Source: Myxococcus xanthus (GTDB taxonomy: Bacteria > Myxococcota > Myxococcia > Myxococcales > Myxococcaceae). Taken from it: a stretch of DNA of 45,471 nt. Position numbers and translations under genes: made by a program. Shown here piece by piece: positions 19,996-27,562 of this stretch (the first letter of the stretch is position 1; the number at the start of each line of letters is the position of its first letter). A model generated the notes under the pieces. It made no database searches. It saw only the letters and a list, made by a program, of their open reading frames with translations, and was not told the origin of the DNA. The stretch lies in contig NZ_JABFNS010000071.1 of NCBI RefSeq assembly GCF_013116825.1, positions 1 to 45,471 of the forward strand, read 5' to 3'.

Positions 19996-20904
19996 ATGCT
20001 GCCGGCCGTGCGCCTTCCTTATCGAGCGTTTGCCATTGCCGTCCTGCTGACCGTCGTCCCCATCACCCCCGCCGCCGCGCAAGGCGGCTCGGACGAGCCG
20101 CGGCTCCATGAGCTCCGCTTCGACTGGACCCGGGATGGCGTGAGCACCGGAGTGGCGGGCGTGCTGTGGATTTCCAGTGAGGCGTTCTTCAAGGACGACC
20201 TGGCCCCGGCGCAGTGCCGCTGGTGCGACCGCGCGCCGGATGGGACGGACCGCCTCAACCGGCTGGACCGCTGGGGACGCGGCATCGTCGGGTCGACGCC
20301 GGCCGCCCGCAAACGGGCCCACAACTGGAGCAACATCATCGGCTTCGGCGCGCTGCCGGCGGGAGTGCTCGGCATCCAGTACGCCATGGGCCATGGCTCG
20401 GGCGCTCCGACTCGCTACTTCGCCCAGGACGCCACCATCATCGTCCAGAGCGCGGTGTTCGCCTCCCTGGCGAACCAGACGGTGAAGTTCATCGCCGGCC
20501 GCGAACGCCCCTTCGTCCACATCCTCCCCGAGGACCAGAAGAGCCTCACCGACCACCCCAGCGACAACAACCTGTCCTTCTACAGCGGCCACACCAACCT
20601 CGCCTTCTCGCTGGTGGTGTCCGCGGGCACCGTCGCCGCGCTGCGCGGTTACAAGCACCAGGCGTGGCTCTGGGCGGTGGGCCTTCCCGTGGCCACCTCC
20701 GTGGGCCTGCTGCGCATGGGCGCCGACAAGCACTACCTCACGGACGTGGCCACCGGCGCATTGCTCGGCTCAGCGTTCGGCGTCGCCGTGCCCCTGCTGC
20801 TTCATGGCCGGAAGGGCGAGGCCACGCCGAACGTCCAGTCAGGGCAGATCCAGATGGCGCCCGTGGCCAGCGCGCGGATGATGGGCATCTCCGGCACCTT
20901 CTAG
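19996..20904 (+). CDS. PAP2-family phosphatase, exported or membrane-associated
   Basis: The 302-residue protein starts with a signal peptide (AFAIAVLLTVVPITPAAAQ). It then carries all three phosphatidic-acid-phosphatase signatures: KFIAGRERP (K-x6-RP), SFYSGHT (SGH) and RMGADKHYLTDVATG (R-x5-H-x3-D). Hydrophobic helices between them fit the PAP2 fold. Members dephosphorylate lipid phosphates such as phosphatidate or undecaprenyl pyrophosphate, and the substrate is not deducible. The gene ends TAG inside a palindromic CTAG. This also encodes the stop of the convergent metallophosphoesterase. Confidence 0.92.
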   Translation: MLPAVRLPYRAFAIAVLLTVVPITPAAAQGGSDEPRLHELRFDWTRDGVSTGVAGVLWISSEAFFKDDLAPAQCRWCDRAPDGTDRLNRLDRWGRGIVGSTPAARKRAHNWSNIIGFGALPAGVLGIQYAMGHGSGAPTRYFAQDATIIVQSAVFASLANQTVKFIAGRERPFVHILPEDQKSLTDHPSDNNLSFYSGHTNLAFSLVVSAGTVAALRGYKHQAWLWAVGLPVATSVGLLRMGADKHYLTDVATGALLGSAFGVAVPLLLHGRKGEATPNVQSGQIQMAPVASARMMGISGTF

Positions 20905-21833
20905 TTCCGCGCCGGCATCGCCTCTCCGACGCCGAACTCCGCGGGGGCGCCCTCTCCCTCCGCGGCCAGCGGGGGCAGCGAGTTCATGTCCCAGCGCTGG
21001 CCGGCGGTCCATGAGATGGCGCCCGACAGGCCCCAGCCCGCGCGCAGGGCCTGCCGGCCCTCGTACTCCAACCAGAAGATGGACTCCTGGGCCCTGGCCG
21101 CCTGGTCCAGGCAGGCGATGCGGGTGGCCGGACGTCCCGGGCCCTCCAGCGTCACCGCGAAGCCCTTGTGCGAGTGGCCGCACAGCATCCACTTCGGCAA
21201 CACCGTGTCCACGAGCCGCCGCGTCACGGGATTGCCAATCCAATACGAGGGTAACGGCCTCGGCGGTGACGGGTTCTCCTCCCGCGCGCGCTGGACGATG
21301 CCTCGCGGCCATTCGTGGACCAGCATCAGGTCCACGTCGCGGAGCTCCGCCACCTGTTCGACCTCCGGCGTGCGGAAGTAGCCGGCCTGCTTCACCATGT
21401 CCGGCGTGGAGGGTGGCTTCAATGGCTGGTCGACGAAGCGCGGCGCGTGGATGCCCGACAGGTACGCCACCCGCAATCCGCACAGCTCGCGCACCCCGGC
21501 TCGGCCCAGGTACGTCACGTTCGGCGCCAGCGTCCCGCCCAACTGCAGGTCGTGCAGCGCCTCGAAGTCCTCGTTGTTGCCCCCGATGAAGTACAGGGGC
21601 CGCTTCACTTGCCGGAGGCCATCCGCGTATTCCGCGAACTCGGCGGGCATGGCTCGCTTGGCGGCCTTGCGCCGATGGTCATCCGCGCGGCGGAAGGCTT
21701 CGACGTCGCCCACCGCCAGCACCAGGTCCACCCGGCGGCCACGAGCCTGCTCCAGCGCGTCCAGCCACGTCTCCACACGGTGGAAGCGGCCATGGATGTC
21801 GCCCACGGCCGCGACAAGTAGGGGTTCCGGCAT
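20901..21833 (-). CDS. Calcineurin-like metallophosphoesterase related to the CWF19/DBR1-like group
   Basis: The 310-residue soluble enzyme has the metal-binding blocks of calcineurin-like phosphoesterases: GDIHG at residues 11-15, GDVEAF near 42, GGNNEDF at 84-90, HEWP with His173, and CGHSHKG with His220 and His222. The third block normally reads GNH(D/E), and here it is GNNE, so the catalytic His is Asn. GANN/GGNN and GD-x-EAFR variants resemble the N-terminal domains of CWF19-like and lariat-debranching proteins. I infer a divergent phosphodiesterase or phosphatase, but the substrate is unknown. The stop shares CTAG with the convergent PAP2 gene. Confidence 0.88.
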   Translation of the reverse strand: MPEPLLVAAVGDIHGRFHRVETWLDALEQARGRRVDLVLAVGDVEAFRRADDHRRKAAKRAMPAEFAEYADGLRQVKRPLYFIGGNNEDFEALHDLQLGGTLAPNVTYLGRAGVRELCGLRVAYLSGIHAPRFVDQPLKPPSTPDMVKQAGYFRTPEVEQVAELRDVDLMLVHEWPRGIVQRAREENPSPPRPLPSYWIGNPVTRRLVDTVLPKWMLCGHSHKGFAVTLEGPGRPATRIACLDQAARAQESIFWLEYEGRQALRAGWGLSGAISWTAGQRWDMNSLPPLAAEGEGAPAEFGVGEAMPARN

Positions 21834-22029
21834 CTTGCTTGAAAGGCTGCACGCGCCGCACCGCCCTGTCGAGTCGAGACCATCTCATGTCGCCAATGCC
21901 TGACAGAACGCAACCTCTCCGGGCGGCCAAACCCCGGGGCGCGGCGGATGACGCACCCCGTCCAGCTCATTGCCATTGAAGTCCGAAAGCGGCCAGACAG
22001 CGGCCACCCGGTATGGGAGTTTGCCCTCC

Positions 22030-23622
22030 ATGAACGGCCTGGACGCCAGCGCGTGCTACCGCGCGATGCAGACCCGAGATGCCCGCTTCGACGGCCGGTT
22101 CTTCACCGCCGTCCGGACGACGCGCATCTATTGCCGGCCCATCTGCCCGGCCCGGACGCCCCGGTTCGAGAACTGCACCTTCTATCCGAGCGCCGCCGGG
22201 GCCCAGGAGGCGGGCTACCGGCCATGCCTGCGCTGCCGCCCGGAGACGTCACCGGACCTCGCCTTCTGGCGCGGCACCTCCAACACCGTCTCCCGGGCCC
22301 TGGCGCTCATCGCCGAGGGCGGCCTGGATGACGACGGCGCCGGGGTGGAGGCGCTCGCGGGCCGGCTGGGCGTGGGCGACCGGCAGCTGCGGCGGCTGTT
22401 CCAGCAGCACCTGGGGGCCTCGCCCGTAGCCGTCGCCCAGACTCGGCGCGTGCTGTTCGCCCGGCAACTCCTGCATGAGACGACCCTGCCCATGGCCGAG
22501 GTGGCACTGGCCTCGGGGTTCCGCAGCGTCCGCCGCTTCAACGACGTGTTCCGCGCCCTGTATGGACGGCCTCCCAGCGCGCTCCGCCGGAGCCGAGCCC
22601 CGGCGGGCGATGCCGCCGCGGGTGTCACGCTCTTCATCCCCTACCAGCCCCCCTATGACTGGGAAGCGATGCTGGCGCATCTGGAGGCACGGGCCCTCCC
22701 GGGCCTGGAGCACATCGAGGCCGGGCGCTACCGGCGGACCGTGGTGACCGCAGGGGGGCCGGGCGCCGTCGAAGTCTTCCGAGTCCCTGGACGCGACGGG
22801 TTGCTCGCGACGCTCCGCCTCCCCCAGGTTCAGGCCCTGCCCACGGTGGTGGGGCAGGTCCGGCGCGTCTTCGACGTGGGCGCGGACATGGACGTCATCC
22901 GGGAACACCTGTCCCGCGACCCGCACCTCGCCCCGCTGGTATCGCTGCGGCCGGGACTGCGAGCACCGGGAGGCTGGGATGGCTTCGAGCTCGCGGTCCG
23001 GGCCGTGTTGGGACAGCAAGTCACGGTCGCCGCGGCGCGCGGACTCGGGGCGCGGCTGGTCGCGGCGTATGGCGAGCCCGCCCGTGTCGAATCGACGGGA
23101 GATGCCCGGCTGATGCGCACCTTTCCCCGGCCGGAGAGATTGGCCCAGGAGGACTTGAGCTCGCTCGGCATGCCCGCCGCCAGGGCCCGGACCCTGTCGA
23201 GCCTGGCCGCGGCGGCCGCAGCGGACCCGAGGCTGTTCCAGCCACGCGCCACGCTGGAGGAGACCGTCGAACGCTTCAAGCGCATCCCCGGCATCGGAGA
23301 TTGGACGGCGCAGTACATCGCGCTGCGTGCCGTACGCGAAACGGATGCCTTCCCTTCGGCGGATGTCGCGCTGCTGCGTGCACTCACGGGCGAGGATGGC
23401 GTGCGGCCGTCTCCAGACGAAGCGCTCCGCCGCTCCGCGGCCTGGAGCCCCTGGCGTGCCTATGCCGCGCAGCACCTGTGGGCCGCGGATTCCGCCCGGC
23501 CCGGGCCCACACCCCACCTTTCCCGTTCCCCCTCGCGACAGAGAGATGACGATGCCCCCGCCGCTGCGTTTGCTCATGGACCGCGCCCCCACGCCCATCG
23601 GCTCGATGCTGGTCGTCTGTGA
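22030..23622 (+). CDS. alkA: Ada/AlkA fusion: metal-binding and AraC regions with a 3-methyladenine DNA glycosylase
   Basis: The 530-residue protein is a fusion. Residues 1-75 form an Ada-type zinc domain with four cysteines (YCRPICPA, then RPCLRCRPE) and include the Cys that can accept a methyl group in Ada. An AraC-type helix-turn-helix follows (VGDRQLRRLFQQHLGASP, then FRSVRRFNDVFRALYGRPPS). The C-terminal half, from about residue 195, is an AlkA DNA glycosylase with the helix-hairpin-helix RIPGIGDWTAQYIALRA and catalytic Asp in FPSADVALL. It should excise alkylated bases and may regulate genes in response to methylation. The last about 40 residues are low-complexity, and the end overlaps ogt by 77 bases. 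Confidence 0.93.
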   Translation: MNGLDASACYRAMQTRDARFDGRFFTAVRTTRIYCRPICPARTPRFENCTFYPSAAGAQEAGYRPCLRCRPETSPDLAFWRGTSNTVSRALALIAEGGLDDDGAGVEALAGRLGVGDRQLRRLFQQHLGASPVAVAQTRRVLFARQLLHETTLPMAEVALASGFRSVRRFNDVFRALYGRPPSALRRSRAPAGDAAAGVTLFIPYQPPYDWEAMLAHLEARALPGLEHIEAGRYRRTVVTAGGPGAVEVFRVPGRDGLLATLRLPQVQALPTVVGQVRRVFDVGADMDVIREHLSRDPHLAPLVSLRPGLRAPGGWDGFELAVRAVLGQQVTVAAARGLGARLVAAYGEPARVESTGDARLMRTFPRPERLAQEDLSSLGMPAARARTLSSLAAAAAADPRLFQPRATLEETVERFKRIPGIGDWTAQYIALRAVRETDAFPSADVALLRALTGEDGVRPSPDEALRRSAAWSPWRAYAAQHLWAADSARPGPTPHLSRSPSRQRDDDAPAAAFAHGPRPHAHRLDAGRL

Positions 23623-24103
23623 CGAAGCGGGCAACCTGCGCGCGGTCGACTGGGAGGAGTACGAGCCCCGGATGCTCCGGCTGCTCCGGCTCCACTACGG
23701 CGTGAACGGCTACGTGCTCGAGCCCGCGAGCGACCCCTTCGGCAGGACGACCGCGATGCAGACCTATCTGCGCGGAGACGTCAGCGTCATCGACTCGCTG
23801 CCCGTGGCCACCGCGGGGACGCCGTTCCAGCGAGAAGTCTGGCGTGCGCTGCGTGACATCCCCGCGGGCGCCACCACGAGCTACGGCCAACTGGCCCAGC
23901 GAATCGGCCGCCCCAAGGCCGTGCGCGCCGTGGGCATGGCCAACGGCGCCAATCCGATTGGCGTGGTGGTCCCCTGCCACCGGGTGGTGGGGGCCAACGC
24001 GTCGCTGACGGGCTACGGCGGTGGACTGGAGCGCAAGCAGTGGCTGCTCGACCACGAGCGCCGCCATGCATCGCGCGGGACTCCCCAATCATCAACGCGC
24101 TGA
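23546..24103 (+). CDS. ogt: O6-alkylguanine-DNA alkyltransferase
   Basis: The 185-residue Ogt/MGMT-type suicide enzyme takes the alkyl group from O6-alkylguanine onto its own Cys. The active-site motif IGVVVPCHRVVG is present, as are the preceding FQREVWRALRDIPAGATTSYGQLAQRIGRPKAVRAVGMANGANP blocks (helix-turn-helix with Arg finger) and the Asn of NGANP. It is translated with or just after the AlkA gene, whose end it overlaps in another frame, so the two form an alkylation-repair pair. The ATG at 23546 is the first in frame that fits the family length, and a second ATG follows at 23552. A terminator hairpin directly abuts the stop. Confidence 0.95.
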   Translation: MTMPPPLRLLMDRAPTPIGSMLVVCDEAGNLRAVDWEEYEPRMLRLLRLHYGVNGYVLEPASDPFGRTTAMQTYLRGDVSVIDSLPVATAGTPFQREVWRALRDIPAGATTSYGQLAQRIGRPKAVRAVGMANGANPIGVVVPCHRVVGANASLTGYGGGLERKQWLLDHERRHASRGTPQSSTR

Positions 24104-24145
24104 TGCCGTCGGGCGCCTCCCCTGGGGACAGACGCCCGGCGGCAT
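24103..24145. terminator. Bidirectional terminator between ogt and the ASH/VWA lipoprotein gene
   Basis: A 13-bp stem with one G-T pair (ATGCCGTCGGGCG against CGCCCGGCGGCAT) has a 17-base loop that contains its own small TCCCC/GGGGA stem. It lies exactly between the ogt stop and the convergent gene, where a shared terminator would be expected. It has no U tract on either strand. Confidence 0.55.
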
Positions 24146-24163
24146 CACGCTCCGCACGCCGGC

Positions 24164-27109
24164 TCAGCCGCAGCCCAGCGGGTACGTCACCTCTACCAGC
24201 GAACCCGCATCGGGCGCCGTGGAGCGGTCGAAGAGGATGGCATTCTCGCGGGCGTCATACACCCAGCCGGACGTCACGCGGACGCCGTCCACGTCGACGA
24301 CGATGCTGCCCGGATCTTCCGGCGTCTCGGACAGGGGGAACTTGCGGTTCGCGCCAAAGGTGCTGTCGGACAGCTTCTCCAACGAGCTGGCCCAGTTCGG
24401 CGTGCAGATGCTGTCCACCACGCCGCCCGTGGCCTCCGCCAGTTGGATGTAGCGGCTGCCCGAGCTGCTGGACGTGGGGCACCTGGCCAGGTCCGGCGGC
24501 CCGACGATGGCATTGACGCTCAGCTTCGAGCGGTCATTGCCCTTCAGCGCCAGCAGGTACGTCTCATAGAAGGAGACAGGCTGCGCGCTGAAGTCCTCCT
24601 CGTCCGACACGAAGATGATGGCCAGGCGGGCGTCCTCGCGAAGGAAGCCTCCGTTACCGTCGTTGGGCTGCGCGGTGCGGGGGTCATCCTCGTTGTAGAG
24701 CAGCGGGTCCGCCAGCGCGCGGTAGGCGGCCTCCAGCCCCTGCTCGTTCCAATGGCAGACACCCACGCGGGTGTTGTTGGCGAAGACGCCCGCGGCGTCC
24801 GGCGTCGCCGGGGTGATGATGCGCGGCCGGGAGCCGTCCACGGGGAACAGGCGGCCATTCTCTCCGCCCTGCGAGCCACCCGGGCACTCGGCCCAGCCGC
24901 CCGGCGACGGGTCCAGGCCCGTGGTGGTGACGCCGATGCGGTAGTCCACCGCGGCGCCGTCCGCCGCGCTCAGGAAGGCCGCGAAGTTCTGTCCCAGGCT
25001 CTGCTGCTCCTCCATCATCGACCCCGAGTTGTCGACCACGAAGAGCACGTCCACCTTCGCCTGGGACTCCTGGAAGAAGCGGTCCGTCTGCACCGCCTTC
25101 GTCACGCCCTGTCCCACCATGCCCACCGTGTAGACGGAGCCATCCGCCAGGGTGAAACGCAACGCCGCGGTGTCAGCGCCGTCATCCACCGGGGCATACG
25201 TCGCCGTCAGCGGGCGCGTGCTCTGGCTCGCCAGCGTCCACGGGGCGTTGCCGCCACCAGCCACGGTGAACTCGCCCGCGCCCGCGTCGAACGCCACCTG
25301 GCTCACCTGGATGGGCCCGACGCACGCGTTCACGGCCACCAACTCCCGTGTGCGCGGGCCGCACGTCAGCTTGGTGAGGCCGAAGTCCACCGTGGTGGGC
25401 TGCACCGCGAAGCACCCCACGACGCCCTCGCCCCGCAGCTCCACCAGCGGGTGCCCCTGCGTGGGGCTGTTCACCCAGGCCTCGGCCAGCCCCGAGAAGC
25501 CTCCTTCTTCGGACGGCTTGAAGCGGACCACCAGCGTCGCCTTCGCGCCCGGCTCCAGCACGCCGTTGCGCACGGGAGACGCGGAGAACACCCCGTCCGA
25601 CCCCTGGGCGAGCTGCATCGACGCCAGGTAGCACGCCTCCGTGCCCGAGTTCCGCAGCGTCACCCCCAGCGCCACCTCCGCGCCCACCGGCACCTTGCCG
25701 AAGTCCAGTTGCTGGGGCAGCACGTACTGGCACGGCGCGAACACCCGGCCGCGCCCATCCAGCGCCACCGCTTCCGTGGCCGCGGAGCCGCTTTCACGCA
25801 CCGTGACGGAGAGCTGGCCCTGGCTGGCGTCCGTGCTCCCCGCCTTGGGCCGGAAGGTGACGCTCACCCGGGCATTCTGCCCCGCGGGCACCCTCACGCT
25901 GGCGGGCGCCTGCGCCAGGGTGAAGTAGCCGCCCTGGTGCGTGTCGAGTTGGAGGTCGGTCACGCTCACGTCCGCGCGGCAACGGTTGTAGACGGTGACG
26001 TCGCGCGTCGCCGTCATGCCCTCCGCCACCGTGCCGAAAGCCAGCCGCCGGGGCAGCACCGTCACGCACGAGCCGCCACCTTCCCCCGCCAGCGACACCT
26101 TGGGGCCCGGCGCGCTGGAGCCCTGCTCGCGCACGCCAATCTCCACCCGCCCGTCACGCACCTTGCCCACCGCCGCGGGCGTGAAGGCCACGCGCAGCTC
26201 CACCGCCGCGCCCGGCGCCAACTGCCCGTTGGCCACCACCGGCTCACTGGCGATGCGGAAGACGCCCTCCGAGCTGTCCACCAACTGAGAGCCCGAGAAG
26301 CTCAGCGGCTGCGTGCCCTGGTTGCGCACGGTGATGACCTGCTCCGCCGTGGCCCCCAGCGCCACGCGCCCGAAGTCCACTCGCAGCGGCGTCACCTCCA
26401 GCTTGGACGCCACGCCCATGCCCGTCAGCGGGACCACCGCCGGCGCACACCCGTCACACACCACCACGTGCAGCGCCGCCTCGGCCGCGCCCAGCCGGCG
26501 CGGGGCGTAGGCCACAGGCACCACCAACGCCTCCCCCGGAGCCAGCGAGGAGGGCAGGCCCTGCCCGGCGGTGAACTGGTCGGCGTCCGCGCCTTGCACC
26601 GACAGCGTCAGCGGACTGTCCACGTCCGATGGGTTGCGCACCGTCACCTCGCGCATCTCCACCAGGCCCATGGCCACGTTGCCGAAATCGAGCGCCTCCG
26701 AGGGCACCTCGATGAAGGCCTTCACGCCGCGCCCGGACACCGGCACGCGCCCACGGACCTCCGCGTCGGTGATGATTTCCACCATGCCCTGAATCTCGCC
26801 CTCCACCTGCGGCAGGAAGTGGATTTCGATGTCCTGCTCGCCACCCGCGGACAGGATGAAGGGCTCGAAGGGGGGAATGTTGACGTTGGGCACGCTGGAG
26901 ACGGCGCCTTCCACACGATAGGAAGCCCGGCCCGCATTGGCGATTCGCAGCTTGAACGTCTTGGTATGTCCCAGCGCCGCGGGACCGAAGTCCACAGTCT
27001 CAGGCCGGACAACGAAGGCGCTCTTTGCCCTCTGAGAGGCGGGCCGTTCACACGCCCCTCCCGCCACCATCACCGCCACCAATGCCACCAGCCCAAACGC
27101 CCCGCGCAT
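24164..27109 (-). CDS. Large lipoprotein with ASH-type repeats and a VWA domain
   Basis: The 981-residue lipoprotein has a lipobox (VAGGAC, acylated Cys20). About six tandem ASH/HYDIN-type Ig-like repeats of roughly 100 residues follow, marked by VDFGPAALGHTKTF near 39, LDFGNVAMG, VDFGRVALGATAEQ, LAFGTVAEGMTATRD, LDFGKVPVGAEVALG and VDFGLTKLTCG. The C-terminal part holds a von Willebrand A domain with a complete MIDAS start, Asp693 in VDNSGSMMEEQ, and a Cys-containing tail (YPLGCG). Such proteins are surface or periplasmic adhesion or scaffold lipoproteins in myxobacteria. Protein binding through the metal site is inference. A GGAGG site precedes the ATG. Confidence 0.9.
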   Translation of the reverse strand: MRGAFGLVALVAVMVAGGACERPASQRAKSAFVVRPETVDFGPAALGHTKTFKLRIANAGRASYRVEGAVSSVPNVNIPPFEPFILSAGGEQDIEIHFLPQVEGEIQGMVEIITDAEVRGRVPVSGRGVKAFIEVPSEALDFGNVAMGLVEMREVTVRNPSDVDSPLTLSVQGADADQFTAGQGLPSSLAPGEALVVPVAYAPRRLGAAEAALHVVVCDGCAPAVVPLTGMGVASKLEVTPLRVDFGRVALGATAEQVITVRNQGTQPLSFSGSQLVDSSEGVFRIASEPVVANGQLAPGAAVELRVAFTPAAVGKVRDGRVEIGVREQGSSAPGPKVSLAGEGGGSCVTVLPRRLAFGTVAEGMTATRDVTVYNRCRADVSVTDLQLDTHQGGYFTLAQAPASVRVPAGQNARVSVTFRPKAGSTDASQGQLSVTVRESGSAATEAVALDGRGRVFAPCQYVLPQQLDFGKVPVGAEVALGVTLRNSGTEACYLASMQLAQGSDGVFSASPVRNGVLEPGAKATLVVRFKPSEEGGFSGLAEAWVNSPTQGHPLVELRGEGVVGCFAVQPTTVDFGLTKLTCGPRTRELVAVNACVGPIQVSQVAFDAGAGEFTVAGGGNAPWTLASQSTRPLTATYAPVDDGADTAALRFTLADGSVYTVGMVGQGVTKAVQTDRFFQESQAKVDVLFVVDNSGSMMEEQQSLGQNFAAFLSAADGAAVDYRIGVTTTGLDPSPGGWAECPGGSQGGENGRLFPVDGSRPRIITPATPDAAGVFANNTRVGVCHWNEQGLEAAYRALADPLLYNEDDPRTAQPNDGNGGFLREDARLAIIFVSDEEDFSAQPVSFYETYLLALKGNDRSKLSVNAIVGPPDLARCPTSSSSGSRYIQLAEATGGVVDSICTPNWASSLEKLSDSTFGANRKFPLSETPEDPGSIVVDVDGVRVTSGWVYDARENAILFDRSTAPDAGSLVEVTYPLGCG

Positions 27110-27562
27110 AACGTCCTCCCCGCCCCACCGGGAGACGCCAGGAACACACCCTGGATCACCTCACGGCTCAGCGGGGGGCCCTTTGCAACCCCGGTGCCCG
27201 GTCCGCCCACAGAGAGGCGAAGGGCGCTCCCACGCGGCAAGCCCCTGGCCTCGCAAGGAAACGCCAGAGCCCACCCGGGAAATGCGGGTGTCCTTTCGCA
27301 GAACACTCCTGCAATTCCTTCAGGAACCCCAGGTGTCACACAGACGAATCCTCCGGCCGGGCGGGGCAGGCAGCCAGGCGTCGCGACTTCGCCCACTCTG
27401 ACTGGACCCGGAGGGGCCCGGGGATTTCACGGACGCCTCCCCGCCTGGGGGGTCGCCAGATGTGGGATGCGGAGCGCAACCCACGGCGTTCTCCTGCATC
27501 CAGAGCGGTTCCGACATGTTTCCCCCTACCGGAACACTTATTCAGTGGTAGATCGCCCGCCC
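27110..27562. other. Intergenic region between the ASH/VWA lipoprotein gene and uvrA
   Basis: This 453-base gap lies between divergent genes. It should hold promoters for both. The only clear signal I find is the LexA-like site close to uvrA and the GGAGG site of the lipoprotein gene. The open frame on the plus strand through this region is part of a shadow frame upstream of uvrA, not a gene. Confidence 0.5.
27530..27546 (+). promoter_or_regulatory. LexA-like (SOS) operator in front of uvrA
   Basis: CGGAACACTTATTCAGT agrees at 14 of 17 positions with the Myxococcus SOS box as I recall it (CTRHAMRYBYGTTCAGS). The mismatches are the second base, the first G of GTTCAG and the last base. It ends 16 bases before the uvrA ATG, where a bound repressor would block transcription start. 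The match is by eye. Confidence 0.45.

Noticed and set aside
24443..27562. Very long open frame on the plus strand running antisense to the ASH/VWA gene and in frame into uvrA
   Set aside because: It is a codon-bias shadow, rich in Arg, His and Gln; uvrA starts at 27563 and matches the family N-terminus.
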